This document shows positions 56,189 through 64,000 of a stretch of DNA of 64,000 nt, piece after piece. The stretch spans positions 1 to 64,000 of the forward strand of contig CALLFZ010000003.1 in the NCBI GenBank assembly GCA_938010045.1, given 5' to 3'. The notes below the pieces were generated by a model. That model had not been told where the DNA came from. It was given only the letters and a program-made list of their open reading frames with translations, and did not search any database. The number at the start of each line of letters is the position of its first letter. The first letter of the stretch is position 1. The stretch comes from an uncultured bacterium (GTDB lineage Bacteria; Verrucomicrobiota; Kiritimatiellia; PWTM01). The position numbers and the translations under genes were made by a program.

Positions 56189-59100
56189 GTGAATTCGCCG
56201 CTGAGCAATCCACCCGTGCGGTCTCGCGCCGTTCGCCGCCCGCGCGGCATGCCGGTCGTGCCGGTTCTCGCGGGCCTATCCTTAGTCCTCTTTTTTGCGA
56301 CCTCCGCCCGAACGCCGGTGCCGGGTCTCTCGGCGGACGCGATCGTGCGGGGCGCCGGTCTGGACGGCGCCCCGATGTTGACGCATCCGGTCTGGGCGGC
56401 ACTGATGAGGCTGGCGGCCCTCGTGCCGGTCGGCGCGAACTACCAACGCGCGCACTTCCTGTCGGCGCTGCTCGGTGCCGCCGTGGTGGCGCTGACGGCG
56501 TGGCTGGTGACGCGATGGGTGGGGCGATGGATGAAGGGCGAGGCGCCGAACACTGCTGTCGGGCACGAGTCGCTGGGCCAGGCGGCGGCATGGGTGGCGG
56601 GAGCCGTGTTGACGCTCGAAGGGCCGTTCTGGATCTCGGCCACACGCGCATCGCCCGAGTTGCTGAGCCTTGCGATGGTACTGAGTGGTGTTGCGCTGAC
56701 CGACCTCTGGGTGGTGAGCCGCGCCGCTTGGTTGGGGCTGGCCGCGGCTGCTCTGATGGGCGTGGCCGCGGTGGAATCGCCCGCGGCGGCGCTCCACGTC
56801 CCCCTGCTGGCGGCATGGGCGGTGGCCGCGGGCGCCAGTGGCATGTCACCGGCGCGACGGGCCCTGATGCGCTGGCCGCGCGCCGTGTTCGCCGCTGTGG
56901 CCGCGTTCGCGGTCGGCGCCCTGGCGGCGCTGGGAGCAGTGGTGGCCGCGGTGGCCGTGTCGCCGGCGCGGTCGTGGCTGAACGCGCACACCACGGGGCG
57001 GATGCTGCGGTTAATCGGCCGGGCGCAGGCGGCGCAGTTTCGCGAGTCGCTGCCGCCGCTGGGCTGGATACTCGTGATGCTGGTGACCCTTGTGCCGGCG
57101 GGCATCGTGATCTGGGCGCTGACGTCGCCGGCCGGCCGGCGACGCGCGCGAATGGGGGCTGCCGCCGCCATCCTCGCGGCTCTCGGCGGCGCCGTTCTGC
57201 TGCATTCGCCGCTGGCTCCATGGCCGACCATCCCTACGACCTTGCCCTCGCCATTCCCAGCCGCCTGGGTTGCGATCTGGCTGGGATTGACGACGGGGAT
57301 GGCGGTGTGGGTTCTCCGTCGCACGCGCCATGGAACCCTCGCGCCGCGCTTCGTGGTCGGGGCGGGCCTTGGGCTGGCGCTGGGTGGCGCGGTGCGAGCA
57401 TTTCCCTACGTGGATGACCGCCCCGTGCGCCCGGCCGGTTGGCTGGCCGCAGGCGTCGCGCAGGAATCGGCGGGCGCAGACTGGATCGTGAGCCGTGGCA
57501 TCTGGGACAACACCGTCATGGCCGCCGCGCGCGGGCGGCGCGGCCCGGGCCGGTGGCTGCGGCTCGATTTGGCGCGGGAACCGGAGTACATCGCGCGGGT
57601 TCAAGCCCATCCGTGGGATTCGCCCTTGGCCCGTGCCGTGCTGCCGCTGGGGCTCGACGCGTGGTTGCCGCTCTGGTTCGACGCGGTGCCGGCCGCCCGT
57701 ACGAATCTGCTGGCCCTGGACGTGCCGGAGGTGCTCGAACTCGATGGCGGCACCGCTGTGGCGGGGCTTTGGGTTTACCGCGGTGGGCCGTTCGCGCCGC
57801 CGCCGATCGGCGAGATCGAACGCTGGCGCCGCGACGCGGAGCGATGCCGTGCGCTGTGGCAGCGAAGCCGAGGCCCGTGGCGGGAGGTCGGGCGGCTCGC
57901 GCTGCGGCAAGCCTCGCGCACGATGAACGATCTTGCGGTTCGCCTCGAGGAGATGGAGCGGCCGGATGTCGCGATGAGGGCGTATCAGGCCTCGCTCGCG
58001 GCCGATCCGGAGAATGTCGTTGCCGCGCTGAACCGCGCGCGGCTGGCCCGACGGATGGAGCGCCTCGAGGCCGACCGCACGGAACAGGAATTCATGCGAT
58101 TGGTCGAGGCGCAGGCGCAGCGAATTGATCTGCTCGGGCTGCGCAGCGCCTACGGACGGTTGCGCGACCCCAGCTGGTTGCTCGAGCGCAGTCGGCGTCT
58201 CGCGATGGCTGGGCGTCTCGATGAAGCGCTGCTGGAACTCGGACAGGCCATGATGTCCGGCGGCACCAACGATGTCGCGATCGCGGCGGTGGCGCGCGTG
58301 CTGGCCGCGCAGCGGCACTGGGCCGAGGCGCGCGCGGCGCTCGACGAAGGCGAACAACGGTTTCCGAACAGTTCCGCCATCGCCGCTGCGCGACGCTGGC
58401 TGGACGATGGGCCGGGGGCGACCGAGCCCTCCGGCGATCGCGCGGACGACCTTACCCGCGCGGCGCTGTGCGTGCTGCGCGGCGATTGGAGTGGGGCGGA
58501 GTCGGCGCTGCGCGTGCATCTGGACCGCGAAACGGATGACCCGGCGGCGGCCGCCATGGGAGCCCTGTTGGCGCTCCACCGAGGCGACGCGCGCGCGGCG
58601 CGCTCGCTGGCCGAGCGCGCGATCCGACGCAACGGTCCCCGATCTCCCCTGGCCTACCTCGTGCTCGCCGGCGCCGCGATGGCGGAGAGCCGCTGGCCCG
58701 AAGCCCGCCGCACCCTCGAGGAGGCGCTCGGCCAGTACCCTCAGTTGCTGGCCGCCCGCCGCCTGCTCGCGATCTGGGCCCACCAGCAACAGGATGTTGC
58801 CGCACTGAATACCCACCTCGCCGGCTGGCTGCGGCAAAGTCCCAAAGACCCGATCGCGCTACAACTGCTGGCCGAACGTTACGCGACGGCGCGTCAGTTC
58901 GATCGGACCGAGGCGATCCTCAGGTATCTCGTGAACCGCCATCCATCCGCCGGACTCTGGAACGGCCTCGCATGGGCGCTGTGGCGCCAAGAGCGCAACG
59001 ACGAGGCGTTGCCGGCGGCCGAGGAGGCGGTGCGCCTCGCGCCCGAATACGCCGACGCGTGGGCCAATCTCGCGGCCATCCGATGGGATCTCGGACGGCG

Positions 59101-59218
59101 GGATGAGGCCCACGCCGCACTCGCCGAGGCGGAACGGCTGTCGCCCACGAGCGAGGTCGTTCGCGCCCGCGCGATGCTGATTCGCGACGGACGAGGCTCG
59201 GCCGCCGTTTCTCCGTGA
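56189..59218 (+). CDS. Large polytopic membrane protein with C-terminal TPR domain (DUF2723/GT39-like)
   Basis: This 1009-residue protein starts at GTG 56189. Residues about 20-410 contain many hydrophobic segments (VPVLAGLSLVLFFATSA, FLSALLGAAVVALTAWLVTRW, PPLGWILVMLVTLVPAGIVIWAL). The pattern GANYQRAHFLSALLGA recalls the DUF2723/TMEM260 family, related to dolichol-phosphate-mannose transferases. From about residue 570 to the end there are TPR units (LAARGEDRRAEEALRVHLDRE-like helices, ALWRQERNDEALPAAEEAVRLAPEY). It may glycosylate exported proteins or act in surface-polymer assembly. The TPR part is unusually long. Confidence 0.75.
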   Translation: MNSPLSNPPVRSRAVRRPRGMPVVPVLAGLSLVLFFATSARTPVPGLSADAIVRGAGLDGAPMLTHPVWAALMRLAALVPVGANYQRAHFLSALLGAAVVALTAWLVTRWVGRWMKGEAPNTAVGHESLGQAAAWVAGAVLTLEGPFWISATRASPELLSLAMVLSGVALTDLWVVSRAAWLGLAAAALMGVAAVESPAAALHVPLLAAWAVAAGASGMSPARRALMRWPRAVFAAVAAFAVGALAALGAVVAAVAVSPARSWLNAHTTGRMLRLIGRAQAAQFRESLPPLGWILVMLVTLVPAGIVIWALTSPAGRRRARMGAAAAILAALGGAVLLHSPLAPWPTIPTTLPSPFPAAWVAIWLGLTTGMAVWVLRRTRHGTLAPRFVVGAGLGLALGGAVRAFPYVDDRPVRPAGWLAAGVAQESAGADWIVSRGIWDNTVMAAARGRRGPGRWLRLDLAREPEYIARVQAHPWDSPLARAVLPLGLDAWLPLWFDAVPAARTNLLALDVPEVLELDGGTAVAGLWVYRGGPFAPPPIGEIERWRRDAERCRALWQRSRGPWREVGRLALRQASRTMNDLAVRLEEMERPDVAMRAYQASLAADPENVVAALNRARLARRMERLEADRTEQEFMRLVEAQAQRIDLLGLRSAYGRLRDPSWLLERSRRLAMAGRLDEALLELGQAMMSGGTNDVAIAAVARVLAAQRHWAEARAALDEGEQRFPNSSAIAAARRWLDDGPGATEPSGDRADDLTRAALCVLRGDWSGAESALRVHLDRETDDPAAAAMGALLALHRGDARAARSLAERAIRRNGPRSPLAYLVLAGAAMAESRWPEARRTLEEALGQYPQLLAARRLLAIWAHQQQDVAALNTHLAGWLRQSPKDPIALQLLAERYATARQFDRTEAILRYLVNRHPSAGLWNGLAWALWRQERNDEALPAAEEAVRLAPEYADAWANLAAIRWDLGRRDEAHAALAEAERLSPTSEVVRARAMLIRDGRGSAAVSP

Positions 59219-59735
59219 TCGTGTCGCTCCGCCTAAAGGGCTGTCGTGTTGGAAGACCGCCGGACGATGGAGCCGGCGCTCCTCTGCGCAAAGGGGCGGG
59301 TGAAGGGCACGGCCTCGGAAGTGCGGTGCCCGGCGACCGTGGCACGGCTTCGGATGGTCGCAGAGCAGCCGAAAGGGTTGCGGTGCACCGCCCCCGCTGA
59401 TGACGCGATCGGCCCTTCTCGGCGCACTCCAACGCGTGCGGGCGCGCCCGATGCAAGCCGAGTTCGGGACGGCCTGGGGCTCGATGAGCCGCGAGTAGCC
59501 CGCCGATCGGCATCCGTACGCCCGTCGAGGGGGACGATGGGATCCTCGCCCCGGTCAGCTCCCGCGACAGAATGACCGTATCGTGGCCGCGCGGTAAGCG
59601 CGGCCGATCGCCGCCCGCAAGGAGGACGGCCCTGTAGTTGCGACCGGTGGTGGTGGCCGGCCACAGTGCACCCCCCTTTCGTCCCGCATGCGCGGGGCGA
59701 TGGAGAGCCCGCCGCCCACCGCGGAAAGGCGGGGG
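59219..59735. other. Intergenic region between convergent genes, no gene recognised
   Basis: About 515 nt between the 3' ends of the membrane/TPR gene and the GT2 gene. The open frames are Arg/Pro-rich and have no domain. I see no T-tract hairpin and no repeat shared with other regions. Confidence 0.5.
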
Positions 59736-60737
59736 CTAGCGTTGGACCCCCGGCGGCGAGTGCAGCGCCTGGCTCAGGCGGGCACGGCGCTCGCGGTCGG
59801 CCGCGCGTCGCGCGCGAAGCATCCCGAGCGCGTTGCCCGCGGTGGAGACGAGTCCCGCCGGCGCATGCAGCAGCCAGTCGGGATCGCGCGCGACGATCGC
59901 GCGGATGAGTCCCTCGACGGCCGGACCGATCGCGGTGCTGAAGTAGAGCAGTGCGGCGAGCTTGCGAAGCGCGCCGCCGGCGTCCCAGGTGTTGGGGCAC
60001 TCGTCACGCCGCAGGGATCGGATGATCATCGCGCGCTGTCGCTTCCGGAAATAGTCGGGCCAGGTGGTCACGTAGTGGTGCCAAATGCCGCAGCCCCGGA
60101 TTTTCAGCAGCGTTCGGATGCCGCGGCGCATCAACTCGGGGAAGAAGACCGCCTCGTGATACGGCTGATCGGGCCCGAGCGCGGAGAGCCGATCGCGGGG
60201 GAAGATAAAGCCGTTCGCGCCCGTGGGATAGGAACCGTCGGCGGGCAGCTCGAACACCTCGACGCCGTCGGGTTCGACCGCGAGACGACGGAGGGGCCCG
60301 GCGAGGAATCGCGCATACGGATCGCTGATCTGCAGGCAGGAGGTCAGGTAGCGGTTGAGCCGTGAGTGGCGCGGGCACTTGAGGTAGTACGACTCAAACC
60401 CGAGCGCCTCGGGGTGTCGATCGAGCGCCGCCACCGCGCGCGCAAGCCAATCGTCACCGACGATCTCGTTGTCCGCGTCGAGCAACACGATGTAGCGGCC
60501 GCTCGCGGCAGCCATCGCGCGCCGCTTGGCGGCCTCGGCGAGCTCGCCGCGCGCATCGAGCACGACCGCGCCGAACGAGCGGGCGATCTCGACGGTGCGG
60601 TCGTGCGATCCACCGTCCGGCACGAGGATCTCGACGCGGCCGGCATCGAAGGCCTGCTGGCGCACCGAGGCGAGGCACGCCGGCAGAAACGGCTCTGCGT
60701 TCAAGGTCGGAATGACGAAAGATACGTCCGTTGGCAC
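59736..60737 (-). CDS. Family 2 glycosyltransferase
   Basis: This 333-residue GT2 has a proposed GTG start at 60737; an upstream ATG at 60806 would add residues with no family character. The opening VSFVIPTLNAEPFLPACLASV, ILVPDGGSHDRTVEIARSFG and YIVLLDADNEIVGDDWLARAV are the nucleotide-sugar and metal-binding motifs, including the DAD signature. A hydrophobic C-terminal stretch (LAALLYFSTAIGPAVEGL) may associate it with the membrane. It probably contributes to a surface glycan, like the GT2 at 33104. Confidence 0.85.
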   Translation of the reverse strand: MPTDVSFVIPTLNAEPFLPACLASVRQQAFDAGRVEILVPDGGSHDRTVEIARSFGAVVLDARGELAEAAKRRAMAAASGRYIVLLDADNEIVGDDWLARAVAALDRHPEALGFESYYLKCPRHSRLNRYLTSCLQISDPYARFLAGPLRRLAVEPDGVEVFELPADGSYPTGANGFIFPRDRLSALGPDQPYHEAVFFPELMRRGIRTLLKIRGCGIWHHYVTTWPDYFRKRQRAMIIRSLRRDECPNTWDAGGALRKLAALLYFSTAIGPAVEGLIRAIVARDPDWLLHAPAGLVSTAGNALGMLRARRAADRERRARLSQALHSPPGVQR

Positions 60738-60827
60738 GCTTCGCAGCGTAGGCGAGCACGGTGCGCCGGACAAGCGGTCGCGTGCTGCGCGGCACCATCT
60801 GCCCACGCCCGTCGGTGGTTCCGGGGC

Positions 60828-62315
60828 CTAACCAGACGAAGACGTCGATGTCGGCCCGCTGTCCCACTGCAACAGGCGGCGTTCACCCTCGAGGCGGCGG
60901 ATGTCGGTGATGTCCTGTGTGACTTCAATGCACCCGCGGTACGTGCCAGCCGAGTCGCGCAGCGCGAAATAGCGGATGTGAATGAAGCGGCCTTCGCGGT
61001 TCTGCATCCAGAACTCCGCGAGCTCGCGCCGACCGGCACGGAACTCGTCGAGGATCTCTTGCACCATCGCGAGGCTCTTCGGCGGATGGCAGTTCTGAAC
61101 CTTGCGGCCGATGACGCCTGGCGAACGCGGAAAGACGCGATGCGGGGTCTCGCTGTAGTAGCGGACCTCGTCCTGCTCGTCCACGAAGGAGATTTCGATG
61201 GGGAGGTGGCGGAAGATCAAATTGATCTGGTCACGGGAGAGTTCACCGACATCCAAGGCGATCCGGGATTCGGCATGCGCGGCGTCCGTCACCGCGCCCG
61301 GCGTCGACACGGACGAACCGCTCTCCGGCGGCCACGGCGCGGCGGGGAGTTCCCAACCATAGCCCAGCACGTCCTCCCCCCGGCGGACTTCGGCCCACTC
61401 GGCCTCGGTGAGCATCGCCTGCGTCATCGGGAACAGGATCTTCTCCTCCTTGTAAACCATCTCGGCGAGCGCGTGGGCCGCGGAGGGCGCCTGGGCGGCC
61501 CAGGCGGCGCGATCTCCGCGTTCGAGCGCGGCGCGCAGCGCCCGTAGAGCCGCGCGAATCTCGTCGTGCACGCCCCACATCACCTGCGACGGTCCCGTGA
61601 TACCGTGGCGCTCGAGCATCGGGAACCACTGGTTTTCCTTTCGCTGATAGTGAAGGTCAACGTGCCGAAAGGCGTCGGCGGCGGCGCGAGCACGCTGGTC
61701 GAACGCTTCGGCGGCGGCTGGATCCGCGGCCAGTTGCGCCAGTTCACGGAGCTCGTTGGCGAGACGTTCGATGTGGCGGTTTTCGGCCGTCATGGTATGG
61801 ATTGGGTGGCCGGGCGGGGCGGAGATCGACGCGTGGCGGTCGAGCGCCTCGCGGAAAGCCCCAACGTGGACGTCGCACAACCGCTGAATCTCAGCGACCG
61901 GCAGTCCTTCCTGAATAAGCTGCTGCTCCATCGCGGCAATCTCCTCCGCCGAGGCGTCGCCCAGCGCCGCGGCGAACCGCGCGCGGGCAGCGGCCAGATC
62001 GGTGCCCTCGTGCAGGGAGCGGATGATGTCCCGCAACGCGCGGAGGCGGCGCTCCCGCTCATCCTCGGCGGTGCTCGGCTGCGGCGCGGCGGTTGCCGGC
62101 GAACCGATCGCTGAGGCGACCGCGTGGACCAGTTCCTCGAGCGGCATGCCGCCCATCTCCGCGACGCGGCGCAGTGACGCGGCGCGCGCCAGCGTCGCGC
62201 GGGCCACCGGATTGCGCAGCAGGGCGAAACGCGGATTCAGTCGAACCAGCACATCAACGAGACCGGGGTGCGCGCGCAGCAGCTCGTGGAGGGAAGTGTC
62301 GGGGGTGATGTTCAT
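60828..62315 (-). CDS. DUF1858/DUF438-hemerythrin-PAS sensor-like protein
   Basis: This 495-residue protein starts at ATG 62315 (MNITPDTSLHELL). Domains in order are as follows. DUF1858 covers about residues 1-60 (LRAHPGLVDVLVRLNPRFALLRNPV). A DUF438 helical part comes next (IIRSLHEGTDLAAARARF). A hemerythrin-like four-helix bundle carries His residues in HIERLANELRELAQL, VDLHYQRKENQWFPML and MVYKEEKILFP. A C-terminal PAS domain follows (INLIFRHLPIEISFVDEQDEVRYYSE, IGRKVQNCHPPKS, GCIEVTQDITDIRRLEGE). The set is known from anaerobes and is thought to sense oxygen, NO or redox state. It is divergent from fabI with a shared 103-nt promoter region. Confidence 0.9.
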   Translation of the reverse strand: MNITPDTSLHELLRAHPGLVDVLVRLNPRFALLRNPVARATLARAASLRRVAEMGGMPLEELVHAVASAIGSPATAAPQPSTAEDERERRLRALRDIIRSLHEGTDLAAARARFAAALGDASAEEIAAMEQQLIQEGLPVAEIQRLCDVHVGAFREALDRHASISAPPGHPIHTMTAENRHIERLANELRELAQLAADPAAAEAFDQRARAAADAFRHVDLHYQRKENQWFPMLERHGITGPSQVMWGVHDEIRAALRALRAALERGDRAAWAAQAPSAAHALAEMVYKEEKILFPMTQAMLTEAEWAEVRRGEDVLGYGWELPAAPWPPESGSSVSTPGAVTDAAHAESRIALDVGELSRDQINLIFRHLPIEISFVDEQDEVRYYSETPHRVFPRSPGVIGRKVQNCHPPKSLAMVQEILDEFRAGRRELAEFWMQNREGRFIHIRYFALRDSAGTYRGCIEVTQDITDIRRLEGERRLLQWDSGPTSTSSSG

Positions 62316-62369
62316 GAGTAGCAACTTCGCGAAGCGCCCACCACTTGTCAAATGCGCGCGGCACGGCAG

Positions 62370-62397
62370 TTGAATCGAGGGCGGTTGCGCGTACTGT
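62370..62397 (+). promoter_or_regulatory. Possible fabI promoter
   Basis: TTGAAT at 62370-62375 and TACTGT at 62392-62397 are separated by 16 nt and lie 22 nt before the fabI start codon. The -10 box matches the consensus poorly, so this is a weak candidate. On the opposite strand TTGACA (62351-62346) could serve the DUF438 gene, but no -10 box was found at proper spacing. Confidence 0.3.
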
Positions 62398-62418
62398 AAG
62401 CGGCGGGATTCACCGGAG

Positions 62419-63291
62419 ATGTCCGCCATGATCGAACCGGGTAAGACCTATGTTGTGATGGGCCTGCTCGACGCCGACTCGATCGCGTGGGTGATTGGCC
62501 GCCGCCTACGCGAGCTCGGGGGGCGGGTCGTTTTCACGGTTCAGAACGAACGCATCAAAAGCATCTTCCTCGACCGCAGCGACCGCCGGATTCCGCCGCA
62601 GGAACTGGCGACGCTCGACCTACGCTATTGCGATGTGATGGACGATGCGCAGATTGTGCAGCTCTTCGAGCAGACGGGACCAGTCGCAGGCGTGGTGCAC
62701 TCGATCGCCTACGCCAACCCGCGCACCTGTCTCGGCGAAGAGTTCCACACGGATGCACTCGAGGACATCCGCCAGTCGTACCACATCAGTTGCGTTTCGT
62801 TTGCGCGGGTCGCCCGGCACGCGCGGTCGGTGATGGCGGACGGCGGGGCGCTTGTAACACTGACCTTCGACACGTCGCGCGTGTACCCGTACTACAACTG
62901 GATGGGTGTGCACAAGGCGGCGCTCGAGGCACTCGTGCGAGCACTCGCTCGGCGGCACGGCCGGGACCTGATCCGCGTGAACGCGGTCTCCGCGGGGCCC
63001 CTGCACAGCCGAGCGGCGTCGAAGATTCCGGGGTTCAATCGGCTACACCGCATCTGGCGCAGCGTGAGTCCGCTCCCGTGGGATGTCGAGGCCGACAAGA
63101 TCGAAGTGGCCAACATGGTCGCGTTTTTGCTGGGCCCCTACTCGCGCAAGGTGACGGGGCAAGTGATCCACGTCGACGGCGGCGCCTCGGTGGTGGCGGG
63201 TACGCTGATGCCGTGGGAGCAGTGGCAGTATCCGACCGCACTGACCGACGACCCACATGAGGATCACGAGGGCCCGGTGCTCCGCATCTGA
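62419..63291 (+). CDS. fabI: Enoyl-[acyl-carrier-protein] reductase (NADH), FabI type
   Basis: FabI reduces the trans-2 double bond in the last step of each fatty-acid elongation cycle. This 290-residue member has the cofactor region VVMGLLDADSIAWVIGRRL, VHSIAYANPR, and the catalytic Tyr-x6-Lys as Tyr159 ... Lys166 in YYNWMGVHKAALEALVRAL. RVNAVSAGPLHSRAASKIPGF and VTGQVIHVDGGAS complete the fold. It is somewhat longer at the C-terminus than E. coli FabI (262 residues) and divergent around the NAD loop, so a FabI-like paralogue cannot be excluded. Confidence 0.85.
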   Translation: MSAMIEPGKTYVVMGLLDADSIAWVIGRRLRELGGRVVFTVQNERIKSIFLDRSDRRIPPQELATLDLRYCDVMDDAQIVQLFEQTGPVAGVVHSIAYANPRTCLGEEFHTDALEDIRQSYHISCVSFARVARHARSVMADGGALVTLTFDTSRVYPYYNWMGVHKAALEALVRALARRHGRDLIRVNAVSAGPLHSRAASKIPGFNRLHRIWRSVSPLPWDVEADKIEVANMVAFLLGPYSRKVTGQVIHVDGGASVVAGTLMPWEQWQYPTALTDDPHEDHEGPVLRI

Positions 63292-63782
63292 GGCGAAACG
63301 TTCCTCCCATGCCGGGGCGCCCCGGAGCGGTCGAACCCAACGTGGGGACGCCGCCGTGTACGGCCACGCCCCGTTCCGCGGCGTGTCGTCCAAGGTTGGG
63401 CAACGTGCCGCCCATTGCCGTCCAAGGGTTGGACACCGCCCCGATCGTTCTGGCCCTCGGAGGCCCGCAGGCGGGGGCAACGCTGTTGGGCACCGACCGG
63501 TTGGCCGAATCGCGGGCGCCCCCCCGTTCGTGCCGGCCGTAGCCGACCGAAGCTAGAACCGTGCGCACGGTCGCTGCGCGCGCGTCGTGTGCGGCCTTTG
63601 GCGTGCGATGTGCCCCGCCGCGCGACACGGTTTGGCTTGTGCCGGCTCGCGCGGCCCTCGTGACGTAAAGCGCCACGAAGCCGCAAGGCACCCTCGCGAC
63701 GACGCGATCCTCGCTCACTCGCACGGCGCCATCCGCACCGCGGCGAGTGCCAGACTACGGTGGTTCGGGTATGCTGCGGTTT
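63292..63782. other. Intergenic region between fabI and cinA
   Basis: About 490 nt without a recognisable gene. It contains a perfect 14-nt palindrome CCGGGGCGCCCCGG at 63312-63325 and a paired-dyad repeat at 63388-63434. The palindrome has no T-tract, so termination after fabI is uncertain. Confidence 0.5.
63388..63434. repeat. Paired-dyad repeat, copy 3 (intergenic)
   Basis: First dyad GTCCAAGGTTGGGC at 63388-63401 (one mismatch in the palindrome), second dyad GTCCAAGGGTTGGAC at 63420-63434 (perfect). The second dyad is identical to the core of the first dyad of the copy at 34529, and the start-to-start spacing is again 32 nt. Confidence 0.6.
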
Positions 63783-64000
63783 ATGACAACGGTGGAATTG
63801 GTGGCGACCGGCTCGGAGCTGTTGAACGGCCGCACGGTCAATACCCACGCCCAGCGGCTCGCCCGGGCGCTCATGCCTCTGGGGCTGCGGCTGAGCCGCG
63901 AGACGTCCGTGCCGGACGACCGCGCCGCGATCGCCGACGCGGTGCGCGGCGCGCTCGGCCGCGCCGAGGTGGTGGTGGTCACCGGCGGGCTGGGACCGAC
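63783..64000 (+). CDS. cinA: CinA-family protein, N-terminal part (runs off the window)
   Basis: The 73 residues visible begin MTTVELVATGSELLNGRTVNTHA, continue through ALMPLGLRLSRETSVPDDRAAIADAV and reach VVVTGGLGPT. These are the opening motifs of the MoaB/MogA-like (COG1058) domain of CinA, the protein associated with competence and with repair of deamidated or damaged nucleotides in some bacteria. The GGLGPT loop is the molybdopterin-binding-fold signature. The gene continues beyond position 64000, so the amidohydrolase domain (PncC) cannot be assessed. Confidence 0.9.
   Translation, partial: MTTVELVATGSELLNGRTVNTHAQRLARALMPLGLRLSRETSVPDDRAAIADAVRGALGRAEVVVVTGGLGP

Noticed and set aside
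63312-63325. Perfect 14-nt palindrome CCGGGGCGCCCCGG after fabI
   Set aside because: It has no loop or T-tract and is likely to occur by chance in DNA this GC-rich.

Overview
The window is very GC-rich, densely packed bacterial DNA from a Gram-negative (diderm) organism. It encodes LptD, several TonB/ExbB/ExbD and Tol-type modules, and outer-membrane barrel proteins. A PEP-CTERM protein, a Tat-exported sulfatase, GH97 and GH106-like glycosidases, a UroD-like sugar-locus protein and an L-rhamnose mutarotase together suggest a polysaccharide-degrading member of the PVC superphylum, most likely Kiritimatiellota or a close relative. This assignment is inferred from gene content, not from a marker tree. 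Many genes are joined by ATGA or GTGA stop/start overlaps, so operons can be read directly from the sequence.

Layout. 1-1840: a 5'-truncated sodium/solute symporter preceded by REP-like GGGGACAGGCAC repeats, then L-rhamnose mutarotase and a UroD-like protein. 2415-12011 (+): an exported protein, then a near-continuous operon uvrA, TPR protein, tolQ-like, tolR-like, TonB-position protein, small zinc ribbon, hisD. 12056-19024 (-): lptD, a family B DNA polymerase and an orphan gspG pseudopilin, followed by a broken GH97 glycosidase. 19509-19583: tRNA-Cys with a visible promoter. 19708-29997 (+): eight tightly coupled genes forming an unusual redox operon. It contains two PQQ-type propellers, an NHL propeller, a tiny Tat four-cysteine protein, a Tat polyferredoxin, a NapH/NosR-like membrane polyferredoxin, a NuoE-NuoF-ferredoxin fusion and a [2Fe-2S]/FAD subunit. 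30045-33041: GH106-like glycosidase. 33104-36412: surface-glycan genes (GT2, C-methyltransferase family, NAD-dependent epimerase/dehydratase). 36538-40848: ankyrin lipoprotein, AvtA-like aminotransferase, sulfatase. 41206-53575: a secreted beta-helix protein with a strong terminator, then a lipoprotein, a TonB-dependent receptor, DUF3450, TtpC-like protein, ExbB, ExbD, TonB and a TPR protein, i.e. a TonB2/TtpC-type uptake locus. 53620-59218: an outer-membrane barrel protein, two secreted proteins (one PEP-CTERM), a palindromic terminator, and a large membrane/TPR protein. 59736-64000: GT2, a DUF438/hemerythrin/PAS protein divergent from fabI, and the start of cinA.

The most interesting element is the 19708-29997 operon. 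Soluble NADH:flavin/Fe-S subunits are translationally coupled to Tat-exported ferredoxins, a membrane polyferredoxin and membrane-anchored propellers, with no hydrogenase, formate dehydrogenase or complex I catalytic subunit beside them. It looks like a route for electrons between NADH and an extracytoplasmic acceptor or donor that I cannot name. A second notable signal is a paired-dyad repeat (two GTCCAA-N3-TTGGAC palindromes whose centres lie 31-33 nt apart) present three times, once inside a coding sequence.
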